This document shows, piece by piece, positions 11,651 to 23,392 of a stretch of 64,000 bases of DNA. Source of the DNA: Isoetes taiwanensis. Its lineage: Eukaryota > Streptophyta > Lycopodiopsida > Isoetales > Isoetaceae. Every line of letters starts with the position of its first letter. Within the stretch, counting starts at the first letter, position 1. Where the stretch lies: contig JAJEKV010000173.1 of the NCBI GenBank assembly GCA_021234155.1, positions 553,843 through 617,842 of the forward strand, in the 5' to 3' direction. The notes below the pieces were generated by a model, which was not told the DNA's origin, did not search any database, and saw only the letters and a list, made by a program, of their open reading frames with translations. The position numbers and the translations under genes are program-made.

Positions 11651-12087
11651 GTACATGTTAAAGGAAATGAAAAACACATAGTGTGAGCAAAGCTATTCAC
11701 GGAAAAATAAGCCTATTGCGAATATGACAAAGTAGAGTTAACGAAAACAAAGAATCTCCCAAATCCATAAAATTGGTACACCTAACAACACCACCCGTCA
11801 CCCATGTTCAAGAACAGAGAATGCAACTTCGAGAAGCAACAAAATAATTGCGCTAATAAAGTGAACAAAGGAACCAACAAACACTAGAGCTCCCGGATGA
11901 TCATGCCAAAAAAGAAGAAAAAATCTTAAACGCAACCCCAAATATTCAAATCCAAGTATAGGTCCAAACCAAATACATAATATACATATAAGAAATTTAG
12001 CCACAAAGGACAAAGAGGTGGAAAACATGTCACAAAAGACTTTAATGGGACAGAAAATGTCTCAAAAAATTTAAATGGAACGACAAT

Positions 12088-12278
<191 letters not shown>

Positions 12279-12979
12279 TGGTTGTTGGAGGTAAACCCGA
12301 GAAGAGGAAGCTGTGATGTCACTATAGATGAGCCTGAAAATGATCAAAGGGGGCCAGGTTGACAAAAGAGTGGAGATGGTTATGGGTAGGACAATTGTGT
12401 GGAAGGAAGAGTGGAGAGACAGCAGCAAGGTGAATCAAGGTCAAATCGAAATCCCAAGCTCAAGATAGAACTCCAAGTCGAAAATGAGGAGAAGTGCGCT
12501 AACCCCTCCCGCGCATCCAACCAGAGATACCTGTAGAAAAACATTGAAGGAGCACCACTAGAGTTGAAAATGAATATTTGCAAACCCTAAATATCTTGGA
12601 TTGGTGAGGTTGAGGATACAAACCCACAAGCTATAGAAAAATAAAGATATGCTTTAAATATAAAAATACCACAATAAATCCAAAAGAACGAAATGGATGC
12701 ATTAATTTAATGGGTTGAGACATAGGGTGTCAAATAGAGGATCAACATTAGAGAAGCAAGAGAGACGTAGATAATAAGGGTCAAATGAATATCTGTAAAT
12801 GAGCATGCAGATAATAGAATAGAAGAAGCTTGTTCAAATATGAGAGGATCAAAAAATATAAGTTGGCAAGAGGAGCCCAGTTAAAGCTATCTATGATGAG
12901 AGGATAACAACATAAGTAGACGAGATGAAACCCGTGGAAAGTTTAAGTCCAGACGATGACTACAAGAGAAGAAGCATAC

Positions 12980-13620
12980 GTTAGCGGGAATATTAAACTC
13001 AACCAACTAAAGCTAAAAACAAAATGGGTTAGCGGGAATATTAAACTTAACCAACTAAAGCAAAAACCAAAATGGATTGACAATACCATGGCTCGAACCC
13101 TCATCCATAAAATGACAAACCGACACCTTAACACGTCAACCGTCTGTTATACGTCAACCGTCTGTTATCTGTGCAAAATACAAAAAACAATCGAAGGATT
13201 CCATCCGAAAAAACAACCTGGACCAGAGATGCATGCGAGAAACGTTACTCCTTCATGCATAAATCAGCCAGCATGCACGAGGCAATTACCAGCGGCGGAA
13301 GATCAATCACGCAGTAAAATACATAGAAACTGGCAAAGCAAGATGAAGACTTCTCAGATGCCGGAGCTGCCCAAATCTCTATGAATTGATTCGATTCTGA
13401 CGAATCCGCCCTGCATGCAACAAGATACTGCAAAGAAAGATACCAGGGCCGACTTCAAAGCATTGGTGTCCCTGTGAGGAAATAACCCATCTGCTATCTG
13501 TGCAAAAAACGAAAACAATCGAGAAGTTCCATCCGAAAAAAACAATCTGGACTAGATGCATGCAACAAAAGCGACTCCTTCAATTGACATGCACAAATCA
13601 GCCAACATTCACGAAGAAAT
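12980..13620. repeat. Nested direct repeats near the right part of the insertion
   Basis: Three repeats are visible. A 48-bp unit starting GTTAGCGGGAATATTAAACT occurs at 12979 and 13027. An 18-bp unit CGTCAACCGTCTGTTATA is doubled near 13134. A 120-bp segment with CTGTGCAAAA, TTCCATCCGAAAAAA and AGATGCATGC occurs at 13168 and 13498. ORFs across it have no recognised domain. Confidence 0.75.
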
Positions 13621-13916
13621 TGCGCGAAGAAAGAATAAAGCACGCCTCAGATTGTGAATCCTCCGCATAGCATGCAAAGCAAAGAAATTTCTTTCAAGAA
13701 ACCATGAGAAAGAGCAAGCGAAAAGGGAAGGAAAGAGGAAGAGCAATCTAAAAGGGGAGAAAAGAGGAAGAGCAATCAAAAGGAAAAAGAAAAAGAGCAA
13801 GTCTCCAAAGAGGAGAAAAGAGGATGGATAGAGCTAAGGGAAGCAACGAGAATAGAAGAAGAGCTGCTGTGAGAAGACGCCGATAACCGGTCCGAAAGAG
13901 GAAATGGCCTTATATA

Positions 13917-16445
13917 CACTATAAGAGAACAGTGATTTATTGTCATTTTTTTGTCACTAAAATAATGTGTCAAAAAACTGATACAAAAATGACAACAACA
14001 ATGACATAAATAAATGACAATAAATGTGACAATAGTGTGATGCACTAGTGACAAAAAAAAAATGATAAAAGGATGATGGAAATGTGACTATAATATGACA
14101 ATAAAATGTCATGGTTTTTACAAAACTATATGTAAAAAATGTGACAATAGATTGACTTAATACTGACAAAAATGGTGACAAACAAATGATATAAATCTGA
14201 CTATAATCTGGCAACAAATGACACATCTCTGACAATAGACTGAAATAGTTTTGACAAAACCATGTGCCAAAAATATGTCAATAGACTGACTTTATAATGA
14301 CAAAGAAATGATATACATTTGACCATAGTATGATAATAAAATGTCATAACTTTGACTTAGAAGTTGGAGAACAAATGGCACAAATGTGTCAACAGTGTGC
14401 CAATAGAGTGCCTCAAATCTAACAAAAGGGAGAGAATAAGATGACAAAAAGGGTGACTATAAAGTGACAATAAGTTGATTTCAAAATGTCAATACAGTGA
14501 CAATAAGTTGACTTTGAAGTGACAATAGGATGACAAAAAAGTGCCAATAAACTGACTTTGAAGTGACAAGCTGACAAAAAATTAATCGAGAAGTCAAAGA
14601 TATTATCATCAATCCTCATTTTAATCATCATTGTTAGACTCTAACATAGTAGCATCAATGAGACGTCTGCACCTCGGTACAACATGAACTACAATCCACC
14701 ACGTTGGGTTAATAGGGTTTTTAAAAAAGAAAACATGTTCCACTTGTTTAGAATAAACAAATAGCTCATTCATTTCTCCAAGAATCAATCTCGTAGAAAC
14801 CTGAAGGATGTGATCTCATGGTCTGATTTCTGCCTCTATAAACAACCTTGAACCACTTTGCTTTCAAGATGGTTACATGAAATGAACGGAAGTTAACATC
14901 AATAATATCAGTAATTTGCCCAATGTAGAATCACCCGTAATAGATTGCCGATCACGTTGACATGCATCAATTCTTCACATTCACCATATTGACCCTACAA
15001 GACTTGTGAAAAGATTCAATCCTACTATGACTAGCCAAATTGTCAAAAAGAGGAAAGGAGGGAAGACATAAAAAAATGATTTCCTTCTCTTCAATAGTCA
15101 CCTTTAGAATTAGCCAACGCGTTTATAGATATCAATGGCTAGAATTAACCAATGTAGTTGACCAAATTAATCATATCCTAATGGAACATAGGAATGATAT
15201 TAGAAACTAATGTGCCACGTTAAGGAAGTATCAAATAGATGAGCGAGGGGCAAAGATTATTAGTCATGAGAAATTTGAGATTGGAGAATGATATTTCTGG
15301 ACTAGGAGAATTTTAAGCGAGGAAACTTGGACATGTTGTATGAAGATTATAAGTTCTCCAAGTATGATTGCCCATTTATTTGAACATATTGTATGAAGAC
15401 TATGAGTTCCATAAGCATAAAAGACCATATATTTGGAGTATTTGCAGGCTGGCATTTGTGATGCATAGGCAAAAAAATATCGAGTTGCTAGTATATCACT
15501 AGAAGTACAAGAAATGTATCGCGGCGGCCTTGCATAGGCAAAAAAATATCGAGTTGCTAGTATATCACTAGAAGTACAAGAAATGTATCGCGGCAGCCAA
15601 GGCCGCCGCGAACATTTCTCTTTACCGACTTGGTGTCATTTCAAGAGGAAATTTTTGGACTAGACAACTCGTTGATTAGTCAATAGTTAATAGGCAAGAA
15701 CAATTAAACTCTTTCAACCGAAGAACTATCCAGTTCAAGAACTTGATAGGCAACCTCAGCCTTCTACTGGAACAAATAAATATGAAAGAAGATACAACCA
15801 CGTGCTACCTAGTATTGTTCTTCTCAAGTCAAATCTTGGAGCAGAAGAAAGAAAGCAAAGACTGTCATCAAATGTTGTGAATGCTAAGACTACCACTAGT
15901 TCAACACCTTCGGCAATTCTTGATATTTTAAGAGTTCCTAGAGAGCGTGGGGCTAAAATGTTGAAAATCGTGGTTAGCCATGTTCCCGTTGGAAACGTTG
16001 GAAACGGCTTTACCCAATGGGTTCTTTAACACTAACCCATCTTGTTTTACTGATAGAAGGCTCTATTGTTAAGAGGGTGAACACCCATTAGGTTTCCCAA
16101 TAACAGAGGATCTGAAATATGACAAAATAGGTGCCAAAGATTTCCCCAAAAAGTGATAAAAAGGAACTAAAATATGACACTGTAGATGACAATAAATTGC
16201 CAAAAAACAACCTAAGATATGACAAAATAGGTGTCAAAGAATTGCTCAAAAAAGTGCCAAAAAAATGCTATAAAGATGACATAAAGGGTGTCAAGAATTT
16301 GCCAAAAAAAATGACAAAAAACTGACGATGTATCGTCACCAATTTTTGACATTTTTATGGTCATATTTTTGTCAGTTCTGTGGAATTTGCTGTAGTCTAC
16401 AAAATGACAAAAAAACTGACAATAAACGCCCATTCTCTTGTAGTG
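13917..16445. mobile_element. CACTA (En/Spm-type) DNA transposon, 2529 bp, non-autonomous
   Basis: The left end reads CACTATAAGAGAACAGTGAT and the right end, read inward on the minus strand, CACTACAAGAGAATGGGCGT. Both lead into matching TTTATTGTCA and TTTTTTTGTCA. The element is flanked by ATA at 13914-13916 and 16446-16448, the 3-bp target duplication typical of this superfamily. The subterminal regions (13937-14580 and 16119-16440) are crowded with TGACAAAAA, TGACAATAA and GTGCCAAT words in both orientations, as in CACTA subterminal binding-site arrays. The interior has no recognisable transposase. The longest frame, 15802-16029, is not similar to anything I know. Confidence 0.9.
15462..15622 (+). 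repeat. 69-bp tandem duplication ending in a GC-rich hairpin
   Basis: The unit TGCATAGGCAAAAAAATATC...CGCGGCGGCCT at 15462-15530 is repeated at 15531-15599 with nearly no change. The second copy is followed by its inverted complement, so AGAAATGT, CGCGGC and GCC pair with GGC, CGCCGCG and ACATTTCT up to 15622. Each unit contains CACTAGAAGTACAAGAAATG, which resembles a CACTA terminus and suggests an older element end nested in this one. Confidence 0.75.
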
Positions 16446-16579
16446 ATAGTAGCTCGTCCCTTCCCAGAATGGCGATCCGATGGCTCGGATCGATGCTATT
16501 CTGGGAAGAGACTCGCAAGAGACACAAAACCGGCCGATCGGGATGATGTTGTTTTCATGCGAGTCGCAGTGCAAGAATG

Positions 16580-17037
16580 AAGATTATCCACAGATATATG
16601 ACATGAAAGTGTTGGGTATCAAAGATGAAACTGCTATGGCATTTATTAATGACCCGACTGCTACATATGGATACAAGGGTAATTTTCTCAATGTAATTAT
16701 CGAAATATTGAGCAGAGCCAAAGGGATTTTCAGGACTGTTAAATATGACAAAAATGATATTCTTTCATTCAAAGTCCTAAAATATGTACATGCTGCTAGC
16801 TGTAGACCATATTATCAAGCTAGAAATATCAGCATTTCGCAGATTCTACCATACATGTACATTAATTCATGTCCCAGGGAAGCAGCTAAAGACATTAAAA
16901 TGCTTATAACGGACTTTGTCAAGAATGGTTTTGATTATAAAGGACCCAGTAGAGCTGTATACAAGTACATATACAATAATATTTCTCCAGGACTTCAATA
17001 TGACAATAGTACCATGCTGGAGTTCCTAAACAACTAA
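16580..17037 (+). pseudogene. Unusual reverse transcriptase, C-terminal part (continuation of 5950-7311)
   Basis: An intact frame begins right at the end of the insertion with EDYPQIYDMKVLGIKDET and continues through VIIEILSRAKGIFRTVKYDK and FKVLKYVHAASCRPYYQA to a stop after EFLNN. It has the features expected just after the Y-x-DD box of the split RT: a YP-x-YDMKVL start, then ARNISISQILPYMYINSC and an aligned helical C-terminus of about 150 residues. Codon and AT bias match the 6-7.3 kb part. The joined gene would be about 600-650 residues. It is not functional, because of the insertion and the frameshifts in the first part. Confidence 0.55.
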
Positions 17038-17597
17038 TCTTCAAGGTAACAATTCAATCCGCATTCTATAGGCTTCTTAATAATGGGATGAGACTCAACC
17101 CCTATTGTGATAGTGGGGGTCAGCCATCCCCATGGTTACAGACTATTTACTTTAATAGGTATGTTCTTCCTCATTCCATGGTAGGTGGAAGGGTTTTTTT
17201 TAATTGCATTTGTGTTGGCTTCTAGATGATTCTAACTTGAAACATGTATAACCTTTCTGGAAATACACTACGTTATTGTGGTCATGAATATATAAAATGT
17301 GGTAGTCCAACAATTAAAGGTATTGAATATCCAATAGTTATAATCTGGCCTTGCATAATCCAGTGAACATTGGTGGCTTTTTTTAATCCAGTGGTCAAAG
17401 TGTATTGCTATCTACATGGCATATCTTGGCTTTTTTACTGCTATAGCATCTTTATGCACAATTATATAGGGTTTACAAGTATAATGTATATTTAACCCTA
17501 AAATAGGGTTTGTATTTACTAATGGATGCCAGAAACAGTGATAAAGGTCGTTTGACCATGCTTTAGGTCAGACAGATTTCCCAAGGCCAAATATTTT

Positions 17598-17940
17598 TTG
17601 GGTAAAAGCGCCAACATTATGGGCTATGATTCTGATGGTTGCTCTACCTCTAGTTCGGAGAGGGAAGAACTAATATTTGCTGATCTGAAGCGGAAGCTCG
17701 AAGCATACGCTTTGGAGGAAGATAAACCTGAACTCGGCATGGATTCTAGAGTTACCAGAGGTGGCTATGGCCAAAGAAGAGGTGGCAGTTTCAAAGATGA
17801 TAGAATGGGCTATCAGAGAGGTCCTAAACAGGCTGGCAAAAGGCGCTAGGAAGATTATCAGGCTGCACATAAAGTCCAGGATACTCAAGAGTTGGAGGAT
17901 GATCCAGACTTCGATCAGGTTTCCATTTGAATTCATAAGT
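17598..17940 (+). pseudogene. Small RGG-rich ORF, possibly from the same element
   Basis: The frame starts MGYDSDGCSTSSSEREEL at about 17620, with an acidic/serine stretch and a predicted helix (LKRKLEAYALEEDKPEL). A glycine-arginine segment follows (RGGYGQRRGGSFKDDRMGYQ) and ends GPKQAGKRR. After the stop, another frame continues acidic (EDYQAAHKVQDTQELEDD). RGG segments commonly bind RNA. It lies 560 bp downstream of the RT C-terminus on the same strand, so it may be the next gene of that element. Family not recognised. Confidence 0.35.
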
Positions 17941-18049
17941 TTAATGTTTAATCCTTGCTACAAGATATTGCAGATTCCATTATTCCCATCACGAATTTCT
18001 CAGGGTAAGATTGCTCAGAAAGGTTCAGGAATGAGCAATGGGCTTTAAT

Positions 18050-19740
18050 ATAATAATAATATAATATTTATTATCATGCCCTTTAGGACCTTGAGGTCAT
18101 AGAGCAGCAAATTACATATTCCTGTTTGATTGTAAATGAATTAAAAATAGTCTATGTGACTCAACTTTCTTGAGGTAACAACCTAGCTTTTGTGGATCCA
18201 TATCTAAGAGACTATGGAAATTATGAAAACTAATATCAAATATGTCCCTGAGTTCTACGTATGCTATGCATGTTAGGAACGCATGCTCTTCGTCTTCAAT
18301 ATCCCCGTTGGTGCACATCGAGCAAACTCGTTCTCCCCTTGGAATGCCAGACCATCTACCCATCTCTATTTGAAGCTTATGTGAGCCCGTGTGGTATCTT
18401 GCAATGGATTGCTTCAAGTGTCGCGGGATACATGCATGAAGATATGCTTTATCAGAGTACACAAGCATCATATTCACCTCCTTCATGTAGTAAGCCATTT
18501 TTGTGCCAGGTTCATCCCAAATCCGTTGCAATACTAGTGACTGCACCATGTCTCGCACCCCTATTTCTGAGTCTGGCCAACTTGTTCTGTTCAACCCCCA
18601 ACTATCCGTTCAATCCAATACATCTTTGTACCAGCCCATACTTGTGGATGCTTCTATGGCTTTCTTTGGGATCCGATCATCATCCATCATGCGTACCTAA
18701 CAAAAGTTATAGTCTGGATCAGTGCCTCCGCTTCCCGTGGCAATAAACCTGTTTCTGCTAGCATAATAGGATAGGGTGTTTGCTGTTTGATGCCCATCTC
18801 CTCTTGTAAAAATATCTTCTGAACATTCTCAACCTGTTTCCATAAGCTTTGGACAGAGTAGGCCCCCAGATTGGGGCACCATACACCAAAGTTTTGAAAA
18901 GCATTCTTTTCAACCCCCAGTCTTGTAACAATGCTTTGCGGCACCGTCTGAGCATACCATACAAAGCCGTTTTCCCTCCAGTTACACGTTTCTTAATACA
19001 CTCTTTCCATTTATATTTTGCACTGAACTCAAGGCCGAGATATTTATAATGACTTACCGTCTCCAAAGTTTCTCTGTTATAGGTGAAAAGCGGCCTGTTT
19101 ACTGTTCCGCAAATCATGATCTTGGATTTAGACAGATTGACTTTCATTTTCTTCTCCACGCAAAACTCGCTGAGTGTTACTAAATGTTCCTGGAGCTCTT
19201 TAGGTGTGGCTGCCAGTAGCACCACATCGTCGGCATAGAGTAACAATTGAATTACATAATCTCCAAGACGAGTCCCTACAAGCCCTTTCTGCTCCAACCA
19301 TGATTGCAATTCATCTATGTACAATCCAAAAAGCGTGGGCGACAACGGGCAGCCTTGCCTTACTCCTATTGTGCTTTGAATCTCTGTTGGATTATCTGCT
19401 AACCGAGCTCTAACTTCTTTGTAGAGTTGAGACACTGCACCCATAAGTGAGATCGGGACACCAATCTCTTTCATTCGATTGCCCAATTCATTTCTTGGAC
19501 CCGTATCAAAGGCTTTTGAGAAGTCAATGAAAGCAAGGAACAACGCCTTATTCGGTTTCTTAGCCTGTTCAATGAGCACCTTCAAAGCAAGGGCATGATC
19601 CAGAGTACTGTGCATTCTCCGAAACCCTTCTTGGCATGTAGCTCTTGCACCAGTGGCATCTGCCCATGTGCTCAGTTTCTACTCTAACAGGCAGCCTAAT
19701 AATTTGAAGTAAACACTTCCTACCATGATTGTACAGTAAT
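18050..19740 (-). mobile_element. 5'-truncated LINE with simple-repeat tail
   Basis: The minus-strand element ends with a 3' untranslated segment (ATGACCTCAAGGTCCTAAAG then GGCATGATAATAAA) followed by an AT-rich tail of ATAATAT-type repeats at 18050-18078. The 5' end is lost near 19740, within the RT coding region, a usual outcome of incomplete reverse transcription. A clear target duplication was not found. The coding part resembles the third LINE at 44.6-46.7 kb, including the tail style. Confidence 0.8.
18112..19690 (-). pseudogene. LINE ORF2 fragment: reverse transcriptase and C-terminal zinc-binding region
   Basis: The best frame (19615-18758) contains motif A (FLAFIDFSKAFDTGPRN), motif B (TIGVRQGCPLSPTLFGLYID), the catalytic box LLLYADDVVLLA and the thumb (KMKVNLSKSKIMICG, HYKYLGLEFSAKYKWKECI). 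The frame upstream to about 19690 adds GFRRMHSTLDHALALK. A frameshift near 18870-18940 moves coding to TPYPIMLAETGLLPREAEAL. After 18740 a third piece (18594-18112) carries RVCSMCTNGDIEDEEHAFLTC, a CCHC-type zinc motif found at the C-terminus of many plant LINEs. The endonuclease domain is missing. The catalytic residues are intact but the frame is broken. Confidence 0.85.
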
Positions 19741-20123
19741 GCAAACATCTGTTCTTGTACTAATATAATTTAATAGTTCAAGAAATAAAGCTCTCTTCTC
19801 TCTCCTTCATATGATCATATGACAAAGTAACTTATTTCCTATGGTTGTGAAGATATGCATTGTAAAGTCTTACAGATAGTTTAGGCTCTGACATATCATA
19901 TTGATGAGTTTTAAACATGGTTAACATACACTGTTATAAATGTTCTAACAGTTTAAAATATACTGATATAATGGATGATTGAATATTTGTTGGTACTCTA
20001 TGGTTTGACTATATCCAGGATGGATATATGCATATGCATAATATCATAGTACTTAGTTATTTTACAATAATGGATTTCGATTTATGTTTAATCTTCTAGT
20101 CAAAACCTACTAATAGGGAAAAA
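19741..20123. other. Gene-free AT-rich stretch
   Basis: No ORF or repeat of note between the truncated LINE and the first copy of the 150-bp repeat. Confidence 0.4.
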
Positions 20124-20275
20124 GGGACAATGGGCAATCAACGAAGAGCTGAAAACCCCAATGTACCTTTTGGCCCTTGCCCTAATACCATTCCAATGCT
20201 AACATGGTACTGAATGGCTGCATATACGAGGTTTTCTTCTCATTGTCTCCTTTGCTTTAGTAGATGGGTCTGGCT
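20124..20275 (+). repeat. 150-bp repeat, copy 1
   Basis: Shares with 21066-21228 the words GACAATGGGCAA, CGAAGAGC, CCCAATGTACCTTTTGGCCC and TTG, followed by GCTAA and GATTGGCTGCA-type sequence. Internally GGGACAATGGG and CCCAATGTACC are approximately inverted, so the unit could fold. It may be a small SINE- or MITE-like unit. No A/B boxes seen. Confidence 0.7.
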
Positions 20276-20636
20276 AGAAGGATGGATCAAATTATGAGGA
20301 TGGCATAGGAGCATGCTTCTTTCCATTGCAATACATTTGCTGGACAAAATATCAGGGTTCTTATCTCTTAAGTTTATAGTTCTAAAACTCGGTTTAAGTT
20401 AGGATCTACTTATGGTCCTATAAGAATGTAATGGTTTTGACTTATAGATTCAGCTAAACATGATTAATTACTTCTAGATGTAAGAATACAAGTTCTATGC
20501 ATGTTAAAACCTATGATTTTGAGAGGCATAGTAGTTCAGAAATGCCTAGGGCACAAATGAATTTTGTAAAACAGTTCTGGCATGTATACATCAGACCTAT
20601 GGATTTTCTGTTGGAATTTTAAGGTTTATATAAGGA

Positions 20637-20663
20637 CTAGAAAATTGCCCACCGTTGGTGGGC
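20637..20663 (-). mobile_element. Helitron 3' terminus (body extends to the right)
   Basis: On the minus strand a perfect 7-bp hairpin GCCCACCAACGGTGGGC (20647-20663), with loop AAC, is followed by AATTTT and the terminal CTAG (20640-20637), then T. This is the same architecture as the termini at 329 and 35819, with compensatory stem changes. The 5' end and body limits are not identifiable, so the extent to the right is unknown. Confidence 0.65.
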
Positions 20664-21065
20664 TTTATGTGTGATTATACGAAGGCATTTCAAGCATGAA
20701 AAACATTTCAAGCATTAAAAACATTAGTGGTTGTTTGAGCAAGGTTGTGTTCAAAATGCAGTAGATGGCAACTTTAATTATAATGACGGCTATTAAATGC
20801 ATATATAAAAGACAAATTTGTGAACTTGACATTGTTGAGATGGTTGTATACACAGGATCCATTACAGATAACTTTTCAGCATTGTAGACATCCCTAAACC
20901 TGGCAAAAAAAGGACGCAACCAGCAACCATTATTGCAGTGACAACACAAAAGAAAGGAAACTTAAATATATGGAATGACTACTAGTAGCTAAAACTAGTA
21001 ATTACTGATTAAAGATTGGTCTCTTAAATGTAACTGGATTCTTTGTTTCTTTAATAAGCTTATAC

Positions 21066-21228
21066 TGAGCAAGAGCAAAAGGTACAATGGGCAAAGGGCG
21101 AAGAGCCAAGAAATGCCCAATGTACCTTTTGGCCCTTGTATCATTACCAAATCTATTGCTAATGTTTACATGATTGGCTGCAGGTATCGGGCATTTCTTT
21201 TCCTATTGTACTTTTTGCTATTATGTTA
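21066..21228 (+). repeat. 150-bp repeat, copy 2
   Basis: Second copy of the unit at 20124-20275. Here the internal inverted repeat is stronger: AAAAGGTACAATGGGCA near 21080 pairs with TGCCCAATGTACCTTTT near 21113. The two copies lie about 940 bp apart in the same orientation. Confidence 0.75.
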
Positions 21229-21524
21229 GGTTATAGCTCAAAGGGAATCGAAGGATCAAACAAAAAGGATCGAGAAATTAACTGCTACTGCAAGTGTCTA
21301 AACTGAAGCAAAGAAAGATAGGCCACTAGGTCCTACCGGGTAGTCAATAATACTTTGATTTTTTTGATGCACAAGCTTACTCTTGTTACAAGTAAAGGAT
21401 TTACTGTCTCTTTCCCCCTTTTTTTTGAACAAAAATCAGGAGTAGAGCCCCTGGTATAAGAGGTCAGAATCTGGTTTTTCAATGTTTTTTGTAGCTACGA
21501 AAAGTTAACCATGGCAAAGGAGAC

Positions 21525-22918
21525 ATGTACTTTTTGAGCAAAGCACCGTCTCCTCCGCTTCCCTCTGCTCCTTGGTCTGCCCCTAATACTGCTGCTCGAG
21601 TATCACAAACGCGCTTCAGTGATTGGATTAAGCGAGACATGACTTCTGGTGTGCGTTCTGCTCGTGTTGCTGCGGTGGTGTCTCTTATGATGGAGAATAA
21701 CAAAAGAGAGGTGTCTGAATATATGAAAGAGCTGCAGGGTCTTGAAGATAGAATGGATGTTCAACTGCCTCCTGATAACGTGTTCTACTATGAAGCAGAA
21801 GTGTGTTCTAGTGCCTTCACTCAGGCTGGTGTCTCGGTTGTGGAGATAGATCATAGTGTCCACTTGCAAAGTCTGAACAATCTAATAATGTCCCATGCGG
21901 TGGTATGTCATTTCACTGGTCAGTTCCTTGATCTCAAGAGGATGGGATTTTGGTTGAAACAACATCTGCAAAAGTTGGGATTGCCTCCACATGAGTCCCT
22001 GAAAGTTTTGGATAGGCAAAACAATTATTTCTTAGTGATGTTCGGGTCGCCTATTGCTGTTGATAAACTAGTGGAGCGTGGAGTGGATCCTTTGTGGGGA
22101 CATTATCTCTTGTATCGTATACACCCTCGGATTTCTTCCTAATAAGTCTGGTGCACGCCGTATGCCCCCCCTGCCGGGTTTGCATTGGAGGACTTCCCAA
22201 TTGAGTTGCGGGTTCGGACTTCTTGATCTCCATTGCCAATGGATTAGGGTTGCACCTTGCTCATTCGATTACCAATGGTCCTCGATTTGTATTTCCCTTC
22301 CTCGCCGAGGCTTCCCTCCCCAAGTCTCTGGGTCGTTAGAAGTGGTCCACTCTTTTTAAATATAAATTATCTTTGCTTAACGCCTAGAGCTTGCCAATAT
22401 GTTTCCTCGATGTTGAGGCCTCCTCTCGCTTATCGCGGTGCACAGGCCCTCCATTCCCATCCCTCCTCCTACTGTCTCCCCTACTTCTACTTCCCCTCGC
22501 TGCCATCCCTACTCCGGCCCGCTCCACACTTTTGTCCTTGCCATCACCCCTTCTTCGCCTTCTACCCTAGCCATTGGCACACTCCCCGCACCCCATAATT
22601 GTCTTCCTTCCGACCAAGCAAGAGAGGCTGGACATGATTGCACGCAAGCAAGAGCGCATTGAAGAGGAATGGTCCATTGCCCGCATGAAAAAAGCCGCTC
22701 GGAGGAGGAATAGCCGCTCACATACTTTATCGCACTGCTTCCCCTAACGTTGTTGAGCCTGCATCTGCTTTCCCTAACCTTGTTGAGCCAACTCTCCTCA
22801 CCACCGTCACCGTGCGTCCAATAGCTTCGCAGCCAAATTGGGCTGATCAAGTGGAGAATGAGTCTCATATACAAGTTGATATGGACCTAGAACATCCTCC
22901 ACGTCCACCTGATCAATG
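21525..22918 (+). pseudogene. LINE ORF1 (gag-like, DUF4283-type) remnant
   Basis: The intact frame 21525-22142 starts MYFLSKAPSPPLPSAPW and includes VVSLMMENNKREVSEYMKEL, ACHF-type core VVCHFTGQFLDLKRMGFWL, and FLVMFGSPIAVDKLVERG. These follow the pattern of the DUF4283 RNA-binding domain at the start of plant L1 ORF1. After a frameshift near 22140 the rest is read in other frames to about 22918 (proline-rich, then VRPIASQPNWADQVENESH). ORF2 begins at 22916. ORF1 products coat the LINE RNA. This one is truncated by frameshifts. Confidence 0.6.
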
Positions 22919-23392
22919 AAGTTAATCTCCTGGAATGTGCGGGAGGTTGCCTCCTCCCCTACTAAAAGGAGCAGGTTGTCCATGGCCCTGACTAGGTGGG
23001 ACTCAGATTTCATTTGTTTGCAAGAGCATAAATGCAAGAAAGAGGATGCCTACAAAGTTGCTGCAGTAATCAATAGGCAGTACAATGTTCTGGTGGCGGC
23101 CGCAGACTCGGCAAAGGCTGGTGTCCTTATAGCATGGAGGAGGACGATTCCAGTGTCATTTACTCAGGTTGACAGATTTGGCCGGTGGATCATAGTCAAG
23201 TGGTTTGATAAAGGGCAAGAGTGGGGATTGATTAATGTGTATGCGCATAATCGACCACGTCAGAGAGGTGCATTGTGGGCTTCTTTGCGTTCCAAATTAC
23301 TGAGGTTAGGCTTCTCTGTTGCATGGATCATGGTGGGTGATTTTAATATGGTTGAGCTTGAGCAAGGCGGATGTGGCAGGGCGAGGAGATAG
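22916..23392 (+). pseudogene. LINE ORF2, APE-type endonuclease domain
   Basis: The frame begins MKLISWNVREVASSPTKR, the usual start of the L1 endonuclease (SWN). It continues with DFICLQEHKC, containing the catalytic Glu, then WGLINVYAHNRPRQRGALW and WIMVGDFNMVE, containing the catalytic GDFN. The domain cuts target DNA to prime reverse transcription. The frame is lost after about 155 residues at 23392, and the expected SDH motif of the last part is not visible in any frame. Confidence 0.85.

Larger units (their letters stand above)
13831..16540 (-). promoter_or_regulatory. TATA-box module, copy 2, split by the CACTA element
   Basis: The two parts, 13831-13916 and 16446-16540, join to match 8604-8790. 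They share AAGCAACGAGAATAGAAGAA, GACGCCGATAACCGGTCCGA, the TATA box, and the ATCCGATGGCTCGGATCGAT block with CGCAAGAGACACAAA. The CACTA element sits precisely within TATATA, so it should have removed any function of this promoter. Confidence 0.65.

Noticed and set aside
15802-16029. CACTA transposase fragment
   Set aside because: The frame is short and shows no recognisable transposase motif.
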